Assembly: GCA_007118075.1 (NCBI GenBank)
Contig: SKSH01000215.1
Coordinates: forward strand, 1-18,704
Length of the DNA stretch: 18,704 nucleotides
Direction: 5' to 3'
Source: Halobacteriales archaeon
Lineage (GTDB): Archaea; Halobacteriota; Halobacteria; Halobacteriales; SKSH01
A model generated the notes under the pieces. That model worked only from the letters and a program-made list of their open reading frames with translations, searched no databases and was not told the DNA's origin. Shown here piece after piece: positions 7,566 through 14,266 of the stretch. A program made the position numbers and the translations under genes. The stretch's first letter is position 1. Each line of letters starts with the position of its first letter.

Positions 7566-8231
7566 CTACTTAGCGGTTTCCCAGGTCTCCTGCTCGTAGC
7601 ACATGCCCCAGAAGGCGTGCTCCAGGCGGGCGCTCGTCAGGAACGCCTGCTCCATCTCGTCGTGGTAGCCCGGGTGGACCTCGGCCATCTCGTCGACGAG
7701 TTCTGTCATCCAGTCGACGGCCTCGTGAAACTCATCGCTCGTGTATTTCTCGATCCACGAGGTATATTGGTGATCTTCGACGGCGAGTGCTGCGGCATTG
7801 GCGGCGACGTCGAGGTACCCCTTCCCACAGGGGTAGATTGCCGCAGCGATGACCGGCAGTGGTCGATCGTAGGCTGTTCTGACGAGGAAGTTGGTGTACG
7901 CCTCACACGTGGGGGCCTTCTCGACGGCCTCGAGATCCGCTGGGGTGAGACCGTAACCGGCCGCGAACTCCCGATGGAGATCCATCTCGAAGCCCAGGAT
8001 GGTATGTGAGACCCCGAGCAACCCGGCCATATGCTCCTCTAGCCGAGCCTTGGTCCCGGCGATGGCGAAGGTACGTGCGTAATCGAGGAGGTACCGATAG
8101 TCCTGTTCGACCCAAAAGCGGAAGGCCTCCTCATCGAGGGTACCGGCGGCGAGTTCGGTTACGAATGGATGGTCGTACTGTGCCTGCCAGATATCTGTGC
8201 CCTCCTCGAGGAGCTGATCGCTGAATGCCAT
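7566..8231 (-). CDS. tenA: TenA family thiaminase II (aminopyrimidine aminohydrolase)
   Basis: A 221-residue all-helical enzyme of thiamine salvage that hydrolyses aminomethyl- or formylamino-pyrimidine breakdown products to HMP and can cleave thiamine. Counting from ATG 8231, the active-site residues fall at the positions I recall for Bacillus subtilis TenA: D44 and Y47 (EQDYRYL), Y112, nucleophile C135 (AAIYPCGKGY), Y163, and E204 (ARLEHAFWGM) for the terminal Glu. All are present, so the enzyme looks intact. ATG 8231 is preferred over the GTG at 8246 because TATATC lies 22-27 bases upstream and the numbering then matches the family. The upstream neighbour is an M50 protease and the downstream neighbour a small membrane protein 22 bases away. 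No TPP riboswitch is visible. Confidence 0.93.
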   Translation of the reverse strand: MAFSDQLLEEGTDIWQAQYDHPFVTELAAGTLDEEAFRFWVEQDYRYLLDYARTFAIAGTKARLEEHMAGLLGVSHTILGFEMDLHREFAAGYGLTPADLEAVEKAPTCEAYTNFLVRTAYDRPLPVIAAAIYPCGKGYLDVAANAAALAVEDHQYTSWIEKYTSDEFHEAVDWMTELVDEMAEVHPGYHDEMEQAFLTSARLEHAFWGMCYEQETWETAK

Positions 8232-8252
8232 GTATGAGCTGGACACCGCATC

Positions 8253-8258
8253 CTGATA
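8253..8258 (-). promoter_or_regulatory. TATA element of tenA
   Basis: TATATC on the minus strand is centred about 25 bases before ATG 8231. It indicates a leaderless tenA transcript separate from the upstream protease gene and settles the choice of start codon. Confidence 0.5.
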
Positions 8259-8288
8259 TACCTATGTTGTATAACCGACAAATATCAC

Positions 8289-9458
8289 TCAGTTCCGTTG
8301 GGCCTCTGGGCGGTGTTTGGCGACATCCCACGATGAGCTATACCGGGCTACATCGAACGCCCTCGCCACGTCATGTTGGGACACATACCCCGCAAGATCA
8401 CCATCGAGGTCGACCACCAACAAGCCATCACGCTTTGAATCACGCATCAACCGAAGCGCATCGAGAGCTCCCGTCGACAACGAGAGCGTCGGGCCGACCG
8501 GTATCATGATGTCGCGAACCTCCATCGCGTCTCGCTCGATCTCTGCCACCCGCTGGGCATCGTCGAGGGTGACCAAACCAAGTGGTCTCCCATCGCGGAC
8601 CACCGGATACGATGTCCGGCGCTCACTGAACATCCGACCGAACAACTCGGCGATCGAGGTCCGTGGAGAGACCAATCTGAGGTGCTCGATCGGCGTCATG
8701 ATCTCCGAGACCGTCACCCCGGTGAGTGCCTCCTCGAACAGTAGCTGCTGTGCCTCACCCCTCGCCGCAATGTAGATGAACAATGCAATCGCGATGACGA
8801 TCGGATTGAACGCAACCAGTCCCCACAACCCGAGGAGGACCGCCATCCCCTTCCCGATCTCCGAGGCCAACTTCGTCGCCCGTGGAAGCGGGCGCTTTCT
8901 CGCCAACAACGACCTGAGCACCCGGCCACCATCCATCGGGAATGCTGGGAGCATGTTGAACACCGCCAGCAGGAGATTCATCACCCCGAGATAGGCGAGC
9001 AGAAACACCACCACCGGCGGTCCGTCGATCACGGCTAGTGGTGCCAGGGCGATCACACCACAGAGGATGCTCACCACCGGGCCGGCGATCGCAATGGTGA
9101 ACTCGTGGTACCAATGTCGAGGTACCTCCGTCAGTTTGGCGAGGCCACCAAGCAACCAGAGGGTGATCGAGTCGATGTGATACCCATACTGTTTGGCGGC
9201 GACAGAGTGACCGAGCTCGTGTAGTGCGACACACACGAATAACCCGATCGCTGCGGCGAAGCCGAGCAGCCAGTGTCTGATCCCGCCAGTGAGTCCGGTT
9301 GGATCGATCCCCTCAGCAGCCAGTGGCGCTAACAGCGTGACCAGGAGCTCGATCTCCGATCCGATCAGGTAGGCGAAGACTGGGAGGATCAACAAGAAGG
9401 TGATATCAAGCCGGAGCGGGATCCCCAGCACCGACCCGACACGGAAGCTCTTGAACAT
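8289..9458 (-). CDS. M50 site-2-type membrane metalloprotease with tandem CBS domains
   Basis: A 389-residue multi-pass membrane protease. The zinc site is HELGH (H80, E81, H84) with the partner motif FPMDGGR (D176 as third ligand), both inside hydrophobic helices. Further hydrophobic segments lie at about 20-45, 122-145, 149-172 and 207-231. Residues about 248-305 and 313-370 are two CBS domains (VSEIMTPIEH, then VRDIMIPVGPTLS), which in this family sit in the cytoplasm and may sense adenosine nucleotides. Proteins of this layout are common in archaea and cut substrates within the membrane, but the natural substrate is unknown. ATG 9458 gives the usual N-terminus (FKSFRVGSVLGIPLRLD). GTTATA on the minus strand 30-35 bases upstream may be its TATA box. 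It is divergent from the helicase. Confidence 0.93.
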   Translation of the reverse strand: MFKSFRVGSVLGIPLRLDITFLLILPVFAYLIGSEIELLVTLLAPLAAEGIDPTGLTGGIRHWLLGFAAAIGLFVCVALHELGHSVAAKQYGYHIDSITLWLLGGLAKLTEVPRHWYHEFTIAIAGPVVSILCGVIALAPLAVIDGPPVVVFLLAYLGVMNLLLAVFNMLPAFPMDGGRVLRSLLARKRPLPRATKLASEIGKGMAVLLGLWGLVAFNPIVIAIALFIYIAARGEAQQLLFEEALTGVTVSEIMTPIEHLRLVSPRTSIAELFGRMFSERRTSYPVVRDGRPLGLVTLDDAQRVAEIERDAMEVRDIMIPVGPTLSLSTGALDALRLMRDSKRDGLLVVDLDGDLAGYVSQHDVARAFDVARYSSSWDVAKHRPEAQRN

Positions 9459-9583
9459 CCGGTATACTGGCGTATCGGGGTCACGACTATAACAGTTCTC
9501 GCTCCACTCCTGCCAACCGATTGCGTGTAGACGATTCCGGTGAGGCCACCACTGGCCCAGGTGTACACGAGATGGATGCGAGC

Positions 9584-9588
9584 ATTAA
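9584..9588 (+). promoter_or_regulatory. TATA-like element that sets the helicase start
   Basis: ATTAA at 9584-9588 lies 30-34 bases upstream of GTG 9618. If functional, transcription begins past the earlier in-frame GTG 9540 and ATG 9576, so translation would start at 9618. Confidence 0.35.
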
Positions 9589-9617
9589 CGTCCTATCGGC
9601 GACGATGGCGGGCAACG

Positions 9618-11654
9618 GTGGGACGAATTGGCGAACCACAGGTGGTGTTCTTCCACGGTCGAGACAGCGACGACATCCTCGTCGAGATCATCGGTGCAGA
9701 TGAGCGGTACACCGCACAGCTCGAGCTGGGTGTGACCGACGCCGGGCCGCGACCACGCCGGTTCCGACGGCGGATCGACGGTGGACTCGAGCCCGAATCC
9801 CCTGAGACTATCGTCGAGCTCGCCAGGGGGGCCGACCGGCTGCGAATCTCTGCGCAGACGCCAGCCGCGATCCGGGCGGACATCCTCGCCATGCTCGACG
9901 GATATCAGCTCGATGCAGCGGTCGTTCGGACGTGCCCTGCCTGTGCGGCGAGAGGGCACTTCTCCCCGTTGACGGCATCGACCGCCATCGCCACCGAGGG
10001 TGGTGAGCTCTGTATCGAATGTGCCACGGCACAGCTCGAGCGCGATCTCGCCTTCCATGATGCAGCTTCCGGAGAGATGGCATCCAGACTCCGTCTCCTG
10101 CTGGAGCGGGTCCAAGATCTCGAACGGGTCCGTCGGTTGCTCGATGGTGATCTCGATCCGGAGCTGACACGAATCGATGCCATCGAAGCCACCGCAGATG
10201 ATGTCCCAGCGGTCAGCTTCGACGAACTCGAGCTGACCTCACCGTTGGATACGTTGCTCGCCGACAAGTTCGACGAACTCCGACCGGTGCAGGCACTGTC
10301 GGTCGAGGCCGGCTTGCTCAAAGGAGCCGATCAGCTCGTGGTGAGCGCGACGGCGACCGGAAAGACCCTCATCGGCGAACTCGCTGGGATCGATCGCGTG
10401 TTGCGAGGGAAGGGAACGTTGCTTTTTCTCGTCCCGCTGGTGGCACTGGCCAATCAGACCTACCGCGACCTCGAATCGGATTACGGCGATATCGTCGACG
10501 TTTCACTCCGTGTCGGGCGCAGCCGCCTTCGGGACACCCCTGATACGTTCGATCCGACCGCCGACGTCATCGTTGGAACCTACGAGGGGATCGACCATGC
10601 GTTACGCACCAGTCGTGATCTCGGCCGCATCGGGACGGTCGTCATCGACGAGGTACACACCATCTCCCAAGGAGAACGGGGGGCCCGCCTCGATGGGTTG
10701 ATCGCTCGCTTGAAGGACTTCTGTGAGCGCTCGGGAGGTGAGACCCAGTGGCTCTACCTCTCGGCCACGGTGGGCAACCCTGAGGAGCTCGCCGCCGGTC
10801 TGGATGCTACACTCGTGGCGTACGAGGATCGCCCAGTTCCGATCGAACGACACCTCACCTTCGCAACCTCTCGTCGTGAGAAGGCACGCGTCGTCGACAC
10901 CATCGTCACCCGCGCCTGGCGCGAGCGATCATCAAAGGGATTTCGTGGGCAGGCAATCGTGTTCACCAACTCCCGCCGACGCTGTCACGAACTCGCTAAA
11001 CGGCTGTCGGTCCCAGCGGCAGCCTACCATGGCGGTATGGGTGGACGACAACGATCGTCGACCGAGACCCGATTCCAGGAGGGTGAACTGGCCGCGGTGG
11101 TCACCACCGCAGCGCTCGGTGCCGGGGTCGATTTTCCCGCCTCACATGTCGTCTTCGAGACGCTGGCGATGGGAATCGACTGGCTCACCGTCCAGGAGTT
11201 CGAGCAGATGCTGGGTCGAGCCGGACGGCCCGATTATCACGATCGGGGCGTCGTCTACCTGTTGGTCGAACCGGGAGCGGTGTACCATGGTGGGATGGAC
11301 CGCACCGAGGAGTCGGTGGCCTTCGACCTGCTTGAGGGAGAGATGGGTGCGGTCGGTGGGTCGTACGATACCGACACATCAGCCGAGGAGACGCTCGCCA
11401 ACCTCGTCGTCGCGGGCAGTCGAGCGAAACAGCTCAACGAACGGATGATCGGCGCAGTGGACACCCAACGTGCACTCGAACGATTGCTCGCGGCAGGGTT
11501 GCTCGATGGGTTGGCAGCCACACCTCGAGGACGTGTCGCCGTCGAACACTTCCTCACACCAGCAGACATCGGCTGGTTGCTCGGCCAGCTCGGACATCGC
11601 CCCGACCCGTTGGACGTGATTGCCCGGTTCGAAGCCATCGAGGATGATCGCTGA
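9618..11654 (+). CDS. Archaeal superfamily II helicase, MJ1401/COG1202 type
   Basis: A 678-residue ATP-dependent helicase. The N-terminal domain (1-215) carries a zinc site, C106-x2-C109 and C132-x2-C135 (TCPACAARGH and LCIEC), then a charged helical linker. The helicase core has RPVQ at 222-225, Walker A SATATGKT at 243-250, DEVH at 344-347, SAT at 382-384, and motif VI QMLGRAGRP at 530-538. DEVH, the QxxGRAGR motif and the archaea-specific zinc domain point to COG1202, related to Hel308/Ski2. It ends soon after a winged-helix-like segment (HFLTPADIGWLLGQLG), without the Cys-rich C-terminal region I recall in MJ1401; a similar domain is encoded separately at 2061-2534. Start at GTG 9618 is inferred from a TATA-like element inside the longer frame; GTG 9540 (704 residues) remains possible, but its extra residues are Arg-rich and atypical. 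Confidence 0.88.
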   Translation: MGRIGEPQVVFFHGRDSDDILVEIIGADERYTAQLELGVTDAGPRPRRFRRRIDGGLEPESPETIVELARGADRLRISAQTPAAIRADILAMLDGYQLDAAVVRTCPACAARGHFSPLTASTAIATEGGELCIECATAQLERDLAFHDAASGEMASRLRLLLERVQDLERVRRLLDGDLDPELTRIDAIEATADDVPAVSFDELELTSPLDTLLADKFDELRPVQALSVEAGLLKGADQLVVSATATGKTLIGELAGIDRVLRGKGTLLFLVPLVALANQTYRDLESDYGDIVDVSLRVGRSRLRDTPDTFDPTADVIVGTYEGIDHALRTSRDLGRIGTVVIDEVHTISQGERGARLDGLIARLKDFCERSGGETQWLYLSATVGNPEELAAGLDATLVAYEDRPVPIERHLTFATSRREKARVVDTIVTRAWRERSSKGFRGQAIVFTNSRRRCHELAKRLSVPAAAYHGGMGGRQRSSTETRFQEGELAAVVTTAALGAGVDFPASHVVFETLAMGIDWLTVQEFEQMLGRAGRPDYHDRGVVYLLVEPGAVYHGGMDRTEESVAFDLLEGEMGAVGGSYDTDTSAEETLANLVVAGSRAKQLNERMIGAVDTQRALERLLAAGLLDGLAATPRGRVAVEHFLTPADIGWLLGQLGHRPDPLDVIARFEAIEDDR

Positions 11655-11661
11655 GTCACTA

Positions 11662-11675
11662 CGAAACGTTTTACC
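11662..11675 (+). promoter_or_regulatory. BRE and TATA box of tRNA-Pro
   Basis: CGAAAC followed by GTTTTACC lies 26-39 bases upstream of the tRNA-Pro 5' end, a good match in order and spacing to a haloarchaeal BRE/TATA pair. The T tract may also end the helicase transcript, whose stop codon is about 10 bases upstream. Confidence 0.6.
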
Positions 11676-11700
11676 GGGGCATTCGTCTATAGCAGGGTAC

Positions 11701-11773
11701 GGGACCATGGGGTAGTTTGGTATCCTCGCGGCTTTGGGTGCCGCTGACCTCGGTTCAAATCCGAGTGGTCCCA
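11701..11773 (+). tRNA. tRNA-Pro (anticodon TGG)
   Basis: A 73-base cloverleaf. Acceptor GGGACCA (11701-11707) pairs with TGGTCCC (11766-11772), and the discriminator is A at 11773. Anticodon stem GCGGC/GCCGC encloses loop TTTGGGT, with anticodon TGG at 11735-11737. The T stem CTCGG/CCGAG holds loop TTCAAAT. No intron and no encoded CCA. The A73 discriminator is expected for archaeal tRNA-Pro. The DNA just downstream contains only broken gene fragments, which is typical of an integration target, but I did not find a second copy of the tRNA 3' end to prove it. Confidence 0.96.
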
Positions 11774-11787
11774 TGCTGTATATACCC

Positions 11788-11792
11788 TTTTT
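11788..11792 (+). terminator. T-tract terminator of tRNA-Pro
   Basis: Five T residues lie 15 bases past the mature 3' end of tRNA-Pro, with no competing gene in between. Confidence 0.5.
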
Positions 11793-11843
11793 CGGGGTAT
11801 TGGTGACATTTGGATTACTCTCGGTTATCGGGAGGAGGTCGCC

Positions 11844-11963
11844 ATGAGCACCGGCCAGGCGGTGCTCACCGAGATCGACCTCGAGGAGGGATCGGCGAGG
11901 TCGTCACCGACGAGATACCGCTCGACGATCGGGACGAGCGAATTCATGGTTCAGCCTCACGAA
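11844..11963 (+). pseudogene. Fragment with ribosome-binding site, frameshifted
   Basis: ATG 11844 follows GGAGGAGGT at 11831-11839 with proper spacing and reads MSTGQAVLTEIDLEEG. The frame then becomes uncharacteristic, while the neighbouring frame continues with the acidic IGEVVTDEIPLDDRDERIH. Adding one G to the GGG run near 11888-11890 would join them. The opposite strand is also open here and has an ATG overlapping the stop of the next fragment (ATGA at 11943-11946), so the true coding strand is uncertain. No family recognised. Confidence 0.3.
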
Positions 11964-12318
11964 TAACGGGCGTCTCGTCGTCCTCTGACGCCTCGCCGTT
12001 TTCCTCCTCGCCTCGAATCCCGAGGAGCTCCTCGACGCTTCCGACCTCCTCGTACGCCTCGGTGAGGTTATCGTGCAAAGCCTCACCGTCCGGGTGCTCG
12101 ACGCCTTCGACCTCTCGAAGAAGGAAGTTACCGAGGTCGTGGCCCTGCCGTCACAGAGTGGTCCCGGCTCGAGTGAGGAACTCGAGGGGCCGATCGGCCT
12201 TGGCCTCAAGCTCGGTTTTTGCCTCGTCGACCTTCTGGCGGTGAGCTCGAAGCTCGGCGCATCGGTCACAACACCAGAGATGATCGCTTCGACGATACTG
12301 CGTCCTGCATGGGTGAGC
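11944..12318 (-). pseudogene. Unrecognised gene remnant with in-frame TGA and no start codon
   Basis: One minus-strand frame is open from 12318 down to the stop at 11946-11944 except for a TGA at 12153-12151. Before it the frame reads CDRCAELRAHRQKVDEAK and ADRPLEFLTRAGTTL; after it RQGHDLGNFLLREVEGVEH and LTEAYEEVGSVEELLGI. The codons are rich in third-position G/C and the product is acidic and helical, unlike the Arg/Ser-rich readings of the overlapping frames, so this is probably real former coding sequence. A TGG to TGA change (Trp lost) would account for the stop. No start codon exists between the upstream stop at 12321-12319 and the convincing part, so the 5' end is missing. A CxxC pair sits at its left edge. 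I do not recognise the family. Confidence 0.5.
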
Positions 12319-12505
12319 TCATACCCCTCCGCACCCCTTCGCACGAAATGACCGAGCAGCCGATCGAGATGATACGAAAAGTTGGCTGATGTGTCATACT
12401 CTCCCTGGTCGAAGAGTTCAGAGAACGACAATGGTTCATCGCCGTTCGCGAGTATCCATAGCACCTCAATCCTCGTGGAATTGCCAAGTGCCGAAAAGGC
12501 CTCAT
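12245..12505 (-). pseudogene. ArsR-like winged-helix regulator remnant
   Basis: The minus-strand frame from 12509 reads FSALGNSTRIEVLWILANGD, then PLSFSELFDQGEYDTSANFS, YHLDRLLGHFVRRG and YELTHAGRSIVEAIISGVV. This is the standard start of haloarchaeal ArsR-like winged-helix regulators: helix, FSEL turn, recognition helix with YHL, then a wing ending in LTxAGR. The frame has no start codon after the TGA at 12512-12510. ATG 12505 lies in another frame and would join perfectly (MRPFSALGN) if the TTTT run near 12496-12499 had one more T. The frame degrades after SFEL, near 12245, so the effector half is absent. Base composition here is lower in GC than in the remnant to its left, suggesting a junction between two sources. 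Confidence 0.65.
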
Positions 12506-12509
12506 GCGG

Positions 12510-12843
12510 TCACACAGAGTGATCAGTCCGGCGCTCCGATGAATCCATACGTACAATACCAGGGTTGCACAGCTAAGCGTTGTTCGGCCATGAGTGGCGA
12601 TGAGACGGGGGACGTTCACCACAAATCAATCTCGGAGCAAGCACCATTCATTTATCACGAGCCGTCGAGACCGTTCGTTTAAGAGCAATCGGAATGGTCC
12701 TAACGTTGCCAAGCTGTTCTCGAAATTGACGAAAGGTCATAGCATCGATCATCCCCTTCGCCCCACCAAAAGCTAGCCTTAACACGCCGAGAGCCCCACT
12801 TAGGCGGTCTATAGATTTACCTCCATAATTACCAGTAGGTGAT
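12510..12843 (+). other. Gene-poor, AT-richer spacer
   Basis: I see no convincing gene. A minus-strand stretch at about 12648-12740 reads MTFRQFREQLGNVRTIPIAL and could be a fragment, but its codon use is unlike the rest of the window and no family is recognisable. The right end holds the promoter of the DUF5684 gene. Confidence 0.5.
12814..12820 (+). promoter_or_regulatory. TATA-like element of the DUF5684 gene
   Basis: GATTTAC lies 24-30 bases before ATG 12844, suitable for a leaderless transcript. AGGTGAT, complementary to the 16S rRNA 3' end, directly abuts the ATG, too close to act as its ribosome-binding site; it could serve a TTG at 12853 instead. Confidence 0.4.
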
Positions 12844-13239
12844 ATGATAGCGTTGTTAGCAATCGAATCAGGCTTCCTGCAGACAGACGGGTCCGGACTA
12901 CTCGGTCTGTTCCTCCCATTACTCCTCACGGTGGTGATCCTCGCCGGCCTGTGGAAGGTATTCACGAAGGCAGACCAACCTGGTTGGGCGGCCATCATCC
13001 CGATATACAACGTCTACATCCTGTTGAAAATCGTTGGGCGACCGGTATGGTGGTTGATCCTGCTATTCATCCCACTTGTCAACCTGGTGATCTGGCTGCT
13101 CCTATCAATCGACACGGCGAAAGCCTTCGATAAAGGGATCGGCTACGCGATCGGGTTGTTCCTGTTCGGGTTCATCTTCTGGCCGCTGCTCGGGTTCAGC
13201 GATGCGCGGTACCTGGGCCCACCGCACAGTTCAGCCTAA
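12844..13239 (+). CDS. DUF5684-type small membrane protein
   Basis: A 131-residue protein with three hydrophobic segments at about 18-39, 66-88 and 100-119. The sequence KADQPGWAAIIPIYNVYILL (residues 42-61), followed by KIVGRPVWW, a long second helix and then IDTAKAFDKGIGYAIGLF, is the hallmark of DUF5684, found in bacteria and archaea, sometimes near signal peptidase genes. No function is established and I see no catalytic residues. It stands alone between the decayed region and the aldolase gene. ATG 12844 is supported by a TATA-like element; a TTG three codons later is possible. It is the first intact gene after tRNA-Pro, so it marks the right limit of the decayed segment. Confidence 0.83.
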   Translation: MIALLAIESGFLQTDGSGLLGLFLPLLLTVVILAGLWKVFTKADQPGWAAIIPIYNVYILLKIVGRPVWWLILLFIPLVNLVIWLLLSIDTAKAFDKGIGYAIGLFLFGFIFWPLLGFSDARYLGPPHSSA

Positions 13240-13362
13240 CGGACATCAGTACGATCAGCGCTGGCTGGCTCTTTCCAATCAGCCCTCGATCAAACACGTG
13301 TTGCAGAAATGCTCGAAGAATGGATATTCTGCTCGTGGTTCAAAGCGGATCAGGACACCACG

Positions 13363-13372
13363 TTTAGATAAA
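13363..13372 (+). promoter_or_regulatory. TATA element of the DapA-superfamily gene
   Basis: TTTAGATAAA lies 20-29 bases before ATG 13392, with almost no leader. A perfect 10-bp palindrome, AACACGTGTT, lies 61 bases further upstream at 13293-13302 and could be a regulator site. Confidence 0.5.
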
Positions 13373-13391
13373 CGCTCGTCGAACCATACCT

Positions 13392-14258
13392 ATGCACGGT
13401 ATCGCCCCACCACTTGTCACCCCGTTCACCGAAGATGGCGACCTCGACACCGATCGACTCCGCCAACTCGTCGGCTGGCTTGAAGACCGAGGTGTCCACT
13501 TTCTCGTCCCCTGTGGCTCGACCAGCGAAGCGGAGCTGATGACCTTCGAGGAACGAGTCAGCACCATCGAAGCCGTCGCAGAGGAGGCATCGGTTCCGGT
13601 GCTTGCCGGCTGTGGCCATCCCGGCTACCGCGAGACGAACGCATCGATCGAGGCGGCCGCCGAGGCCGGTGCCGATGGTGCCATGATCGTCACCCCATTC
13701 TACTACAACCACGATCAAGCCACCCTCGCGGCGTACTACCGGGACATGGCTGACGATGCAGCCCTCCCAATCTACCTCTACTCAGTCCCCATCTTCACCG
13801 ATGTCACCCTCGAACCCGACACGGTCGGCGACCTTGCGACCCACCCGAACATCGTCGGGATGAAGGATTCCCTCGGCGATCTCGGCTCATTCATCCAGAC
13901 TGTCAACCGGACCGAAACCGAGGAGTTCCAGCTCATGACTGGTAGCACGAACCTCCTCACCGCGGGGATGGAAACTGGTGGTACTGGAGCAATCCTCGCA
14001 CTTGCCAACCTCGCCCCAGAGGGCGCAGTGGAGGTCTTCGAACACCTCGATGACGAACCGGCGTGGGCGCACGAACGGACCGCCCAGCTCGTCGAACTCA
14101 ACGCCATCGCACCGGGCACGTTCGGTATCCCTGGTCTCAAATGGGCCATGCGCGAACGTGGTGCACCGGCCGGCTTCGCTAGACGACCGTTTACACCGAG
14201 CGAGCAACCAGCTAAGACAGCGATTCGAGACCACCTCGAGACCCTCAACCTCGTCTGA
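13392..14258 (+). CDS. DapA/NAL-superfamily class I aldolase, probably not DHDPS
   Basis: A 288-residue TIM-barrel lyase. The Schiff-base lysine is K158 in GMKDS and the catalytic tyrosine is Y130 in YSVP. The substrate loop is GSTSEA at 42-47, in place of the usual GTTGES. The residue after YSVPI is F135 where E. coli DapA has Arg138, which holds the carboxylate of aspartate semialdehyde. Loss of that Arg argues against dihydrodipicolinate synthase and for another pyruvate-forming aldolase such as a 2-keto-3-deoxy sugar acid aldolase; this is inference. No lysine or sugar-acid genes adjoin it, so context does not decide. ATG 13392 is supported by a TATA element 20-29 bases upstream. Its stop is 8 bases from the stop of the convergent ZIP transporter. 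Confidence 0.85.
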   Translation: MHGIAPPLVTPFTEDGDLDTDRLRQLVGWLEDRGVHFLVPCGSTSEAELMTFEERVSTIEAVAEEASVPVLAGCGHPGYRETNASIEAAAEAGADGAMIVTPFYYNHDQATLAAYYRDMADDAALPIYLYSVPIFTDVTLEPDTVGDLATHPNIVGMKDSLGDLGSFIQTVNRTETEEFQLMTGSTNLLTAGMETGGTGAILALANLAPEGAVEVFEHLDDEPAWAHERTAQLVELNAIAPGTFGIPGLKWAMRERGAPAGFARRPFTPSEQPAKTAIRDHLETLNLV

Positions 14259-14266
14259 CCGGCATC

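Noticed and set aside
8232..8288. Possible thiamine riboswitch before tenA
   Set aside because: The gap is only 57 bases and the TATA element is about 25 bases before the start, leaving no leader for an aptamer.
11379..11774. Minus-strand reading frame beginning GPLGFEPRSAAPK
   Set aside because: Its start is the reverse complement of tRNA-Pro, a well-known spurious translation, and the rest is antisense to the helicase.
12648..13010. Minus-strand frame opposite the DUF5684 gene
   Set aside because: Most of it is antisense to an intact membrane protein gene. The short unopposed tail has no recognisable family and atypical codons.
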